Source: Nitrososphaerota archaeon (GTDB lineage: Archaea; Thermoproteota; Nitrososphaeria; Nitrososphaerales; CADDZS01). Taken from it: DNA of 64,000 nucleotides. Positions 56,701 to 64,000 of the stretch are shown one piece after another. Where the stretch lies: contig JAJPHP010000064.1 in the NCBI GenBank assembly GCA_021325255.1, forward strand, positions 1 through 64,000, in the 5' to 3' direction. The notes beneath the pieces were generated by a model that saw only the letters and a list, made by a program, of their open reading frames with translations, was not told where the DNA came from and did not search any database. Made by a program: the position numbers and the translations under genes. Each line of letters starts with the position of its first letter. The stretch's first letter is position 1.

Positions 56701-58152
56701 GTAACCGTTTAGCGTTCTGAAGCGTTTTTGCTGGCCGAAAAGCTTTCGGCCGAGTCATGTTTTACGTTTCTACAGTAAGCTATTGCCGACAGTCGAAGAG
56801 CTTGAAACGGAGATTGCAAGACTCAAGGAAGAAAATAGGCAGCTTAAAGAGGAAAACAGGCAGCTCAGGGAAGAGAACAGAGAGCTACGCGAAGATCTCG
56901 CATCGCTCAAGACAACCGTGTCAGCCGTCGTCGCTAGAGGAGTAGCAGCGAAAGCAGATTCCTCGTCATTAAACGAGAAGAAGAAGAGACCGTCAGGAAG
57001 GAAGAAAGGTCACGAGGGGAAGAGTAGAAAGAGACCTCTCCACATAGATGCGAGGATCGAGCTTGACCAAGCGCTCTGTCCAAAATGCGGCGGAAAGCTT
57101 TCCGCGCATACAACTGATGAGTACTCGAGAGTTGTCGAGGATATCGTCCCAGCAAAAGTCGTTGTAACCGAATACATTGTCAGAAGGAGATACTGCAAGA
57201 GGTGCGGAGGGCAGGTCTCTCCAGCTATTCCGAATGTGGTTGACAACAACGAGCGATTCGGTCTCAGATTGATACTCCTCATAGTTTCTTTGAAACTTCT
57301 GGGGCTCTCGTACGCGAAGATAGGCTCGCTCTTCAAATTACTGTTCAATTTAGAGATAACTGAGGCTGCAATAGAACACTCCACTATGAAGGTTGCAGAA
57401 GCGTTCGGTCCTCTCTACCATGATCTGATTTCAGACATCAGAAAAGAGGAGAGTTTGCATGGAGATGAAACGAGCTGGAGAATCAAGGGGAAGAACCATT
57501 GGCTCTGGGCATTCGTGGGCAAATGGTCCGTCGTCTATGAGATAGCAAATTCGAGAGGAAGAGACGTTCCGCTTGGAATTCTGGGAAGCGACTATCAGGG
57601 TACCGTGATAAGCGATTCCTGGCCGGCGTGGAACTACGTAGGAAGAAAACACCAAAGGTGCCTTCTCCATTATCTCCGTGACATAAAGGACACGCTCGTT
57701 TACAAGAGTCCGGGGACCGAGTTCTATCCGGTCGCAAAGAAGCTGCGGCGAATATTCAACGATGCGATAAGAATCGGTAAGAGCGTAAAATGCTCCAGAA
57801 AGAAACGTCTGATTGCAAAGAACAGGTTTGAAAGAAGGATGGAGAAGCTCATCAAATCATCTGAAAAAGAGAAGAATTGCAAGCGGTTCGTGAAGCGCCT
57901 TCGCAGAGAGAAGGAAATGCTCTTCACCTTCCTCGAAGAGCGAGGAATCGAATGGAACAACAACGCCGCCGAAAGAGCGATAAGACCCAGCGTCATCATC
58001 AGGAAGATAACATACGGCAACCAATCTACAAACGGAGCAGATGTTCACAAGGTGCTAATGAGCGTAAGGGAGACCTGTAATATGAGAGGACTCAATTTCT
58101 ACGATTATGCCTTGAACTATCTGAATTCAGCTTCAAAACGGTAACCCCTTAC
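56701..58152 (+). mobile_element. IS66-family insertion sequence (single-ORF, ISBst12-like)
   Basis: The element begins with GTAA (56701) and ends with TTAC (58152), as IS66 elements do, and is flanked by an 8-bp direct repeat CTTTTCCC (56693-56700 and 58153-58160), the target-site duplication length of this family. The ends share a further GTWACCGTTT (56701-56710; inverted at 58136-58145). It holds one transposase gene and no TnpA/TnpB helper. A perfect 8-bp hairpin GGCCGAAA/TTTCGGCC (56733-56751) precedes the transposase. The transposase frame is intact and both ends are present, so it appears complete and recently inserted. Confidence 0.9.
56783..58144 (+). CDS. IS66-family transposase (TnpC-like)
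   Basis: 453 residues, DDE transposase. The N-terminus is a leucine-zipper-like coiled coil with three near-identical heptads (EENRQLK, EENRQLR, EENRELR). A Lys/Arg-rich DNA-binding stretch follows, then zinc-finger Cys pairs (CPKCGG, YCKRCGG). The catalytic residues are Asp228 (HGDETSW), Asp278 (ISDSWPAW) and Glu397 (NNAAERAIRP), with NNxAER being the family hallmark. It starts with TTG. Codon usage does not look strikingly different from the neighbours by eye. It uses both end sequences described for the element. Confidence 0.93.
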   Translation: MPTVEELETEIARLKEENRQLKEENRQLREENRELREDLASLKTTVSAVVARGVAAKADSSSLNEKKKRPSGRKKGHEGKSRKRPLHIDARIELDQALCPKCGGKLSAHTTDEYSRVVEDIVPAKVVVTEYIVRRRYCKRCGGQVSPAIPNVVDNNERFGLRLILLIVSLKLLGLSYAKIGSLFKLLFNLEITEAAIEHSTMKVAEAFGPLYHDLISDIRKEESLHGDETSWRIKGKNHWLWAFVGKWSVVYEIANSRGRDVPLGILGSDYQGTVISDSWPAWNYVGRKHQRCLLHYLRDIKDTLVYKSPGTEFYPVAKKLRRIFNDAIRIGKSVKCSRKKRLIAKNRFERRMEKLIKSSEKEKNCKRFVKRLRREKEMLFTFLEERGIEWNNNAAERAIRPSVIIRKITYGNQSTNGADVHKVLMSVRETCNMRGLNFYDYALNYLNSASKR

Positions 58153-58334
58153 CTTTTCCCGAGAGTACACTTCTTTTAGTTAAAGAACTGCATCCGTAGA
58201 GGATAGCTTGGAGTACCTCGATGCCAACTGGGCCCTTTTCAAGCCTGCAAACCAGCAAACCCCGATAGAAAAGGAAAAGAAAGGAGCAAAACATACAGGA
58301 AAACAAAAGGGAAAAATGGTGTACGAGAAAGTTT

Positions 58335-59456
58335 TTGCCTTCCAACACTAAAGAAAAGCGAAAAAGTACAAGTGCTGCAGGTAGCAAGATCAAAACTGGC
58401 CGACAGCAAAAGGAAAAGATCAAGGTTGCGCTCATCGGAGTCGGCAACACTGCAAGCGTCGTTGTGCAGGCCCTAGAAGGCAGTCAACGAGGAAGGCTTG
58501 CCGGAGTCTGGCACGCAAAGGTTGGAGGTTACTCGATCGATGATATCCAACTCGTCGCTGCGTTTGACATCGACAAAAACAAGGTGGGAAAGGATCTGGC
58601 GGAAGCGATTCATACCCCGCCTAATGTCACGCCAATCTTCGCGAAAGTCAAGAAGACCGGGATTGTGGTAAAACCAGGGATCGCAGAAGCGGACACGCCG
58701 GAGCGCCTGAGGCAAGGCGACTCGGTCACTTCAACCAATTCTATTGTAGAGGATCTAAAGGACTCAAAAGCGGAGATTATTCTAAATCTTATACCCTCTG
58801 GAATGCAGTCCACGTCCGTTAGGTACGCTATTGAGGCACTTAAGGCCGGTTGCAGCTTCGTCAACGCCACTCCATCAACGATCGCAACAGACCAGAAAAT
58901 CGCTTTGAAGTTTGGCAAATCGAAGTTGATTGTGGTCGGAGATGACCTGATGAGTCAATTCGGGGGCACCGCCTTTCACAAGGGGATACTCGATTTCGTG
59001 AACAGCCGCGGGGTCAAGGTGGAGAAGAGCTACCAGCTTGATGTAGGCGGGGGAACCGAGACATTGAACACGATTTCCGAGGAAGTCAAACTGGCAAAGA
59101 GGGACATCAAGTCAGAGGCAATAGCTGCCGAAGTCCCCTACAAATTCCAGACCGTTGCGGGAACAACGGACTACGTAGATTACATGGGCAACAACAGGAC
59201 GAGCTACTTCTGGATCTCGGCAAAATCATTCTTCGACTCTGATATCAAGATCGACATATACCTTCGGACAAACGACGGAGCGAACGCGGCAAACGTCCTG
59301 TTCGACGTTGTGAGAGCCGTTGCGGACAGCAAGAGAAGGAGGCACGAATATGGCTCTCCCAGCCACATATGCGCGTACGGTTTCAAGAAACTGGCGCGTC
59401 CGGCTCTTCTGCGCAACGCTCACGAAGACTTCGACGCGCGCTACGGCACGCGTTAA
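58335..59456 (+). CDS. Myo-inositol-1-phosphate synthase
   Basis: NAD-dependent cyclisation of glucose 6-phosphate to inositol 1-phosphate, 373 residues. After about 28 basic residues the Rossmann loop ALIGVGNTASVVVQAL is followed by NLIPSGMQSTS, FVNATPSTIA, VGDDLMSQFGGTAFHKG and SYQLDVGGGTETLN, the family's catalytic core (Lys/Asp). TTG start. An archaetidylinositol phosphate synthase lies 0.7 kb further at 60173-60757, so both inositol-lipid steps are local. In Thermoproteota inositol head groups are common in membrane lipids. Confidence 0.93.
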   Translation: MPSNTKEKRKSTSAAGSKIKTGRQQKEKIKVALIGVGNTASVVVQALEGSQRGRLAGVWHAKVGGYSIDDIQLVAAFDIDKNKVGKDLAEAIHTPPNVTPIFAKVKKTGIVVKPGIAEADTPERLRQGDSVTSTNSIVEDLKDSKAEIILNLIPSGMQSTSVRYAIEALKAGCSFVNATPSTIATDQKIALKFGKSKLIVVGDDLMSQFGGTAFHKGILDFVNSRGVKVEKSYQLDVGGGTETLNTISEEVKLAKRDIKSEAIAAEVPYKFQTVAGTTDYVDYMGNNRTSYFWISAKSFFDSDIKIDIYLRTNDGANAANVLFDVVRAVADSKRRRHEYGSPSHICAYGFKKLARPALLRNAHEDFDARYGTR

Positions 59457-59594
59457 GTCGCGCTGAGATTGGATATCACGAAGTTCAGGAAGTACATGAG
59501 ACATATCGTAGCCTTCTTTTGTCATCAGCAACCGGACTTGTTCCTCGATTTGCCGCTTGCTTGAAAGTTCTGCTTTGAGATGAGCTAACCCCCA

Positions 59595-59603
59595 AGTTTA
59601 AAG
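59595..59603 (+). promoter_or_regulatory. TATA box for the eS26 gene
   Basis: AGTTTAAAG; the expected start site (about 59625) is 6-8 bases before ATG 59633, so the transcript is nearly leaderless. This favours ATG 59633 over TTG 59627. Confidence 0.5.
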
Positions 59604-59632
59604 CCTACTCAATACCGTCTTTTGACTTGGAC

Positions 59633-59911
59633 ATGACAAAGAAACGAAAGAGCCGCGGACGCGCAAAAGGCGGCAAGGGAAGTTCAGACACCATCCAATG
59701 TAGCAACTGTGGCAGGGAAGTTCCTAGAGACAAGGCAAAGAAAATGACCTCGAGAGTCAGCCTAGTCGAACCAACGCTCGCCCGAGAGCTTCGCGCGGCA
59801 GGTGCTTATATAGCAGCACCCAAGACCATCCGATACTACTGCGTTTCGTGCGCTGTGCATTATGGACTCGTAAAGGTTAGGGCAAAGGACGAAAGGCGCA
59901 TGTCCTACTAG
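59633..59911 (+). CDS. Small ribosomal subunit protein eS26
   Basis: 92-residue basic ribosomal protein. It has CSNCGREVP and YYCVSCAVHYG, two Cys pairs of the zinc-binding ribbon, and a Lys/Arg-rich N-terminus (KKRKSRGRAKGGKG). In archaea this protein is limited to TACK lineages, making it the best taxonomic marker in the window. T-rich sequence follows at about 59969-60010. Confidence 0.93.
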   Translation: MTKKRKSRGRAKGGKGSSDTIQCSNCGREVPRDKAKKMTSRVSLVEPTLARELRAAGAYIAAPKTIRYYCVSCAVHYGLVKVRAKDERRMSY

Positions 59912-59968
59912 GATATGTCCTATCGTACTTTTTATCCTGCCCTTCCGTGAACTGTAAACACAGCAAGG

Positions 59969-60008
59969 ATTTTTTCTCTCTTACTTTTTTTCCTTTCTCT
60001 CTTTCCTT
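59969..60008 (+). terminator. T-rich tract after eS26
   Basis: Several runs of T (TTTTTT, TTTTTTT) interspersed with C about 60 bases after the eS26 stop. Likely archaeal transcription terminator. Confidence 0.45.
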
Positions 60009-60172
60009 GATTGAAGGATTGATGGGGAGAAAAAGGACGGAGAGCCGTGTTACCTTCTTTCTCTTTTTTCCGTATATCGCCTGCGCTTTCACTAGAATTA
60101 ACGGTCAGCTTGAGAAGAGCATAAATCTATCTTGGAGTGCTTAAACTAAGAAGAAATGCAGATACAATCGCC

Positions 60173-60757
60173 CTAAATGGCCGGCGAGGAAATCAACTTT
60201 CTCAGAATATAGACGTACCTCTGGAAGAAAGTGACAACGGCGAGGACCAGCACAATGTAGACACCGTACGCTACATAGCCCGCGAGAGAGAAGATGATCA
60301 GTACGATCAACCTTTCTGCCCTTTCACCAATTCCTATGCCGGAAAGAGTTACGTTGAGGGCGTCTCCCTTTGCCCTTGCGTAGCTGACAAGCAGCGAAAA
60401 ACCCAAGGTGAGGAGAATAATGACGCCTTCAGTATAGTGCGCGTAGATTATGCCAGAATAGATTGCAACTTCTGCTAGCCGATCAAGTGTGGAATCGTTA
60501 AAAGATCCAGCCTTCGATACCTTGTTCATCGCGCGAGCGACGCTGCCGTCCAATACATCCATCACTCCTGAGCAGATTATCGCAATGCCTGCCAAGTATG
60601 GCGCGGATGGGCGTAGTCCGTAGAGAAAACCTGCGAGCAGTGCGAAGAAGAATCCAAAGAGAGTCCAAACGTCGGGAGGCAATCCTAGGGCGCCAAGACT
60701 TCTTCCGATTGAGCTCATTACTGGCTCAATCGCCTTCCTTACTTTGTTCAGCACCAC
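60173..60757 (-). CDS. CDP-alcohol phosphatidyltransferase, archaetidylinositol phosphate synthase-like
   Basis: Membrane enzyme (194 residues, about five hydrophobic segments) that joins CDP-archaeol to an alcohol phosphate. The signature D-G-x2-A-R-x8-G-x3-D-x3-D is seen as DGSVARAMNKVSKAGSFNDSTLD. Archaeal members that take L-myo-inositol 1-phosphate produce archaetidylinositol phosphate; the nearby inositol-1-phosphate synthase (58335-59456) supports that acceptor here. Located in the cytoplasmic membrane. Substrate is by inference from family and neighbourhood. Confidence 0.88.
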   Translation of the reverse strand: MVLNKVRKAIEPVMSSIGRSLGALGLPPDVWTLFGFFFALLAGFLYGLRPSAPYLAGIAIICSGVMDVLDGSVARAMNKVSKAGSFNDSTLDRLAEVAIYSGIIYAHYTEGVIILLTLGFSLLVSYARAKGDALNVTLSGIGIGERAERLIVLIIFSLAGYVAYGVYIVLVLAVVTFFQRYVYILRKLISSPAI

Positions 60758-60948
60758 TTCACAAGTCTCTACCAGTCTGCCAAGGACGCAGTGGAGGAAG
60801 ATGGTTGGTTGGTATGCTTTTATAGACTTGCGTCAATGCGATTCTACATACGCCATCCGGATAGCCCTAGTTGGAGTTAACAAGGATGAAGAACTAGGAA
60901 ATTAAAGCACATGTCATAAACAGCATGAGCGAATGAGAGGTTTTTACA

Positions 60949-61152
60949 TTGGGTAAGGTTGCGAAAGGAGTAAATTGCTCAGTGACGGACTGCAAGTCCG
61001 CTGCGGAAAGGTCCATAAGCCGTGACGCCGTGGCTGCGAGTGGCCTCAAAGTTTCTGGAGAGAGAAGAGTCTTCCTTTGCCACGAACATTACAAGGTATG
61101 GAAAAAAGCGACAAAGAAAGACAGAGAACTAGATCGCGTACGATTCAAATGA
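60949..61152 (+). CDS. Small basic zinc-binding-like protein
   Basis: 67 residues starting with TTG. NCSVTDCKSAAERS and VFLCHEHYKVWKKATKKDRELDRVRF give a C-x4-C and a C-x2-H pair that could hold one zinc ion; the C-terminal third is strongly basic. It looks like a nucleic-acid or ribosome-associated zinc protein. I cannot name a family. Its own A/T box is about 50 bases upstream. Confidence 0.65.
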   Translation: MGKVAKGVNCSVTDCKSAAERSISRDAVAASGLKVSGERRVFLCHEHYKVWKKATKKDRELDRVRFK

Positions 61153-61445
61153 GATGAAGAGAAGTAAATGGCCGCCTGACACTCTCTCCTTGCTTGAAAC
61201 TGACTCCGCTAATTTGTCAGACAATCCTTTTCACTTCGTTCTCAGACGCAAATTTGTCTCCAGCCACATGGGATGCGGAACTGCTAGAGAGAAGGGGAGC
61301 TTAAGCGGAGATTTCGCATGAAAGTCTCAGTTCAGAGCAGACTCGAAAAGATGAAGCCAAATGTTTGGGGAGACCCCTTCCTCCCTTAGATTGAGAAGAA
61401 TAGGTTAAACAACAAGAACTACAAATGGTGGTTTGCAAACAGTTT

Positions 61446-63374
61446 ATGAGAATCCTTCAGCTTCACTGCGACGAAATAGAATACCAGCCCGTGAAGAAGG
61501 AAATACCATCTGCCGAGGATGCCAGTAATGACAAGGTCGCGATTTCGGAAAGCATATTGCTTCTAATAAGCGTGGAAAAAGGAGACGAGGATCCCTCTGT
61601 CATAAAGCAGGTAGCTGCAGATGTTGAGAAGACGAGCCATCAATTGGGCTGCAACTCGTTTGTAGTCTACCCGTACGCTCACTTGAGTTCGAACCTTGCG
61701 TCACCGACTGTTGCAAGAAGCGTTTTGACTTCGGTCGAGGAAAGCCTGGCGCGGCTAGGAAAGAAAGCTTACCACGTTCCCTTTGGATGGAACAAGGCCC
61801 TCACCATGAAGGTCAAGGGCCACCCTCTTGCCGAGCAGTCGAAGGAATATCATCCTGTTGCTATCGCTGCAGAAGTAGCATCGTCGCAAGTAACTGTTGA
61901 GACAAAGAGAAAGGGAGAGGAGAAGGAAGGAATAGTCTCAGCTGCCCTAAGGGCGGAAGATACGCTAAAGTCGCAGTGGCTCATTATCGACACCGAGGGG
62001 AACCTGACGCCCGTATCGGAGTTCAATTTCTCTAGGCATCGTAACCTAGAGCGTCTGAAGAATTACGAGACTGCCAAGGTTCGCGCCGTCCAGCAAATTC
62101 CTCCCCACGTCATGTTGATGAAGAAGCTCGGCATCTCGGATTACGAGCCAGCGTCCGACCCGGGTAACATAAGGTACTATCCAAAAGGGCGAATGATCAA
62201 GTCATTGCTTGAAAGATACGTCACCCAGCGGATCCAGGAGTACGGAGGAGTAGAAGTGGAAACCCCGATTATGTACGACCTCGAGCACCCGAGCCTCGCG
62301 AGTTACCTCAACAGGTTCCCTGCAAGGCAGTATCTGGTGAAATCAGACGAAAAGGAGTACTTTCTTAGGTTTGCCGCGTGCTTTGGGCAGTTTCTCATCG
62401 CAAAGGACATGCAGCTCACCTACAAGCAGCTCCCGCTGAAACTGTACGAACTAACCAGATACTCCTTCCGAAGAGAAAAGAGTGGAGAGCTCGTTGGTCT
62501 GCGCAGATTGAGGGCGTTCACTATGCCCGACTGCCACGCGATTGTCAAAGACATGCAGCAGGCGAAGGAGGAGTTTCCAAAGCGCTTCAAGCTCTCTCAA
62601 AGCGTCCTTGAGGAAATCGGATTCTCGAGTGATGACTATGAACTTGCAATCAGGTTCACCGAAGATTTCTACAGGGAAAACAAAGAATTCATCGCATCCA
62701 TAATCAAACTGCATGGAAGGCCTGCGCTCGTAGAGATGTGGAAGGAACGTTTCTTCTACTTTGTTCTAAAATGGGAATTCAACTTTATCGACAACCTTGA
62801 CAAAGCGTCCGCACTTTCAACAGATCAAATTGACATAGAGAATGCCCAGCGCTATGGCATAGCATACGTGGACGAATTGGGGAAGAAGCAGACCCCGCTT
62901 ATCCTTCATAACTCGCCCTCGGGTGCAATAGAAAGATGCATTTTCGGGCTGCTTGAAAAGGCGGCGCGCGAGCAAAAGGAGAACAAGACTCCAATGCTCC
63001 CGATCTGGCTTTGCCCCACCCAGGTACGTTTCATCCCGGTTTCTCAGAAATATCTAGAGCTGTCGGAATCAATCGCGTTAAAGACACAGAGGGAGGGCAT
63101 CAGGGCTGATGTCGATGACCGAGAGGAGAGCGTCGGCAAGAGGATCAGGGAGGCAGAAAGGGAGTGGGTGCCCTACGTCATCGTCGTCGGGGACAAAGAA
63201 GCCGCGGACCAGGCCAAATTAACGGTCAGGGTTCGAGCAAAGGGCGCCAATGTCGAAATGAGTCAGGAGGACGTGATTGGCGAAGTAACAAGCCATGCGA
63301 AGGGAAAGCCGATATTGCCGTTACCTCTTCCCATGCTACTCTCCAGGAGGCCGTACTTTGAATCGATTACCTGA
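61446..63374 (+). CDS. thrS: Threonyl-tRNA synthetase, archaeal type
   Basis: Class II synthetase, about 642 residues. It begins MRILQLHCDEIEYQPVKKE, the archaea-specific N-terminal D-aminoacyl-tRNA deacylase-like editing domain, with KALTMKVKGHPLAEQ near its end. The catalytic core has the class II motif 2 region (TRYSFRREKSGELVGLRRLRAFTMPDCH, an unusually well kept ThrRS stretch) and motif 3 (SGAIERCIFGLLEKAA). The anticodon-binding domain follows (PIWLCPTQVRFIPVSQKY). I preferred ATG 61446 over ATG 61425 because family members start MRILxLHxD. Sequence ends at a normal stop. Confidence 0.95.
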   Translation: MRILQLHCDEIEYQPVKKEIPSAEDASNDKVAISESILLLISVEKGDEDPSVIKQVAADVEKTSHQLGCNSFVVYPYAHLSSNLASPTVARSVLTSVEESLARLGKKAYHVPFGWNKALTMKVKGHPLAEQSKEYHPVAIAAEVASSQVTVETKRKGEEKEGIVSAALRAEDTLKSQWLIIDTEGNLTPVSEFNFSRHRNLERLKNYETAKVRAVQQIPPHVMLMKKLGISDYEPASDPGNIRYYPKGRMIKSLLERYVTQRIQEYGGVEVETPIMYDLEHPSLASYLNRFPARQYLVKSDEKEYFLRFAACFGQFLIAKDMQLTYKQLPLKLYELTRYSFRREKSGELVGLRRLRAFTMPDCHAIVKDMQQAKEEFPKRFKLSQSVLEEIGFSSDDYELAIRFTEDFYRENKEFIASIIKLHGRPALVEMWKERFFYFVLKWEFNFIDNLDKASALSTDQIDIENAQRYGIAYVDELGKKQTPLILHNSPSGAIERCIFGLLEKAAREQKENKTPMLPIWLCPTQVRFIPVSQKYLELSESIALKTQREGIRADVDDREESVGKRIREAEREWVPYVIVVGDKEAADQAKLTVRVRAKGANVEMSQEDVIGEVTSHAKGKPILPLPLPMLLSRRPYFESIT

Positions 63375-63504
63375 GCCTCATGCTTAGAGTTGATCGAGTG
63401 AAAATGCAATCGACCAGCCAGAAGCCACCGTCTGGTTCTTTTCCAGAACCAAACGGGTTCATCTTCCGATAACTTTAGGACAGGCAGGAATCTTTTCAAA
63501 ATCC

Positions 63505-64000
63505 TTGAACGAACCGAAAGAGGCTCTCGGTTGGGAGGGCAGAGAGGGAAGTCCTAATCTTGGGCAATCCCTATCATTACTCGTAGCGGGGCACGTGGTA
63601 CTGGACCAGATAATCGATACTCCTGAGCAGCAGCTTCCGAGACAGGAGCTAGGGGGGCCAATTTCCTATTCGGCGCTCACACTTGGCAGTCTTGGCCATC
63701 GTTGCGAGGTCGTCACCAAGGTTGGATACGATTTCCCGAGCGTTTACGAAAAGTTCCTCCGGTTCGAGGCTGGCGTTGACGTTTCGGGTTCTGTTGTACC
63801 GGCATTCAAGACAACCTCGTTCAAAATAGACCGAACGTCCACACCGAGAAGGATGTGGCTCCTTGCTAGATGCAAGCCTCTGACAATGCAGGACTTTCTA
63901 CCTTACATTGCCCAAGCTGCTACAAGGCAGACGACTCTGATAATCAATCCGGTGGCCAATGAGATTTCGTTGTCACTGATGGAGCGTCTTTCGAAGGAGT
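63505..64000 (+). CDS. PfkB/ribokinase-family sugar kinase, 3'-truncated by the window edge
   Basis: The frame opens with TTG at 63505 (or later TTG/GTG) and runs to the window end without a stop. LLVAGHVVLDQIID is the PfkB N-terminal strand; LGGPISYSALTLGSLGHRCEVVTKVGYDF contains the glycine-rich substrate loop of the family. About 165 residues are visible; the ATP-binding GAGD motif would come later. Phosphorylates a sugar or nucleoside; substrate unknown. Confidence 0.8.
   Translation, partial: MNEPKEALGWEGREGSPNLGQSLSLLVAGHVVLDQIIDTPEQQLPRQELGGPISYSALTLGSLGHRCEVVTKVGYDFPSVYEKFLRFEAGVDVSGSVVPAFKTTSFKIDRTSTPRRMWLLARCKPLTMQDFLPYIAQAATRQTTLIINPVANEISLSLMERLSKE

Noticed and set aside
60137..60478. 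113-codon plus-strand frame opposite the CDP-alcohol phosphatidyltransferase
   Set aside because: The opposite strand carries a clear membrane enzyme with its signature; this is its shadow.

Overview
The window comes from an archaeon of the TACK/Thermoproteota group, most likely a Nitrososphaeria (Thaumarchaeota)-type lineage; this is inferred from gene content only. The markers are a group II thermosome, EF-2, topoisomerase VI A and B, RIO1 with a Pno1-like KH protein, ribosomal protein eS26 (within Archaea found in TACK lineages), a DUF424 protein, archaeal-type ThrRS, a complete CofC-CofD-CofE set for coenzyme F420, archaetidylinositol synthesis genes, and two tRNA genes that each carry two introns at different positions. 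Heme O synthase points to a haem-copper oxidase and therefore to aerobic respiration. Many genes start with TTG or GTG, and several appear leaderless, with a TATA-like box about 25 bases upstream of the start codon.

Layout. 1-6.1 kb: 3' part of a thermosome gene, then GalT, a GT4 glycosyltransferase and a GH57 amylase (starch/glycogen-type metabolism). 6.1-8.3 kb: a helix-turn-helix regulator with a palindromic candidate operator, a structured intergenic segment and an aldehyde dehydrogenase. 8.7-12.8 kb: 2-oxoacid:ferredoxin oxidoreductase (fused gamma-alpha, then beta) and a MIP18-Mrp Fe-S carrier ATPase. 13.1-14.3 kb: unrecognised small genes. 14.4-22.1 kb: a sugar-nucleotide block (GT4, ManC-type guanylyltransferase fused to a degenerate phosphomutase, PGI/PMI, GlmU-like acyltransferase, nucleotidyltransferase). 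22.1-24 kb: a TIM-barrel-like protein and heme O synthase. 24-29.3 kb: one minus-strand run nadE-cofE-cofD-cofC-amidohydrolase. 29.3-31 kb: tRNA-Arg with two introns and class II HMG-CoA reductase. 31.5-33.7 kb: EF-2. 34-39 kb: a trehalose/compatible-solute block (HAD phosphatase, GT4, TreT, a duplicated-domain DUF5752-like protein, HD hydrolase). 39-43.2 kb: CoxG-like, acyl-CoA dehydrogenase, a luciferase-like F420-dependent oxidoreductase and an MscS-like channel. 43.3-43.9 kb: a strongly structured intergenic segment and tRNA-Val with two introns. 44-51 kb: MetRS with its tRNA-binding domain as a separate gene, YjbQ, and a SAH/MTA salvage set (SAH hydrolase, MTA/SAH deaminase, MTA phosphorylase). 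51-56.6 kb: DUF424, RIO1, KH protein, Top6B, Top6A and a small membrane protein. 56.7-58.15 kb: an apparently intact IS66-family insertion with an 8-bp target duplication. 58.3-64 kb: inositol-1-phosphate synthase, eS26, archaetidylinositol phosphate synthase, a small zinc-binding protein, ThrRS and the start of a PfkB sugar kinase.

Most genes are housekeeping. The points most worth a second look are the two double-intron tRNAs (one with an unusual C33), three unexplained structured intergenic segments (about 1.86-2.0, 6.69-6.77 and 43.35-43.46 kb), the phosphomutase domain with an eroded active site, the palindromic operator of the HTH regulator, the clean target duplication of the IS66 element, and a short leader ORF coupled to an unknown gene at 13.2 kb. 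I found no CRISPR array, prophage or defence island.
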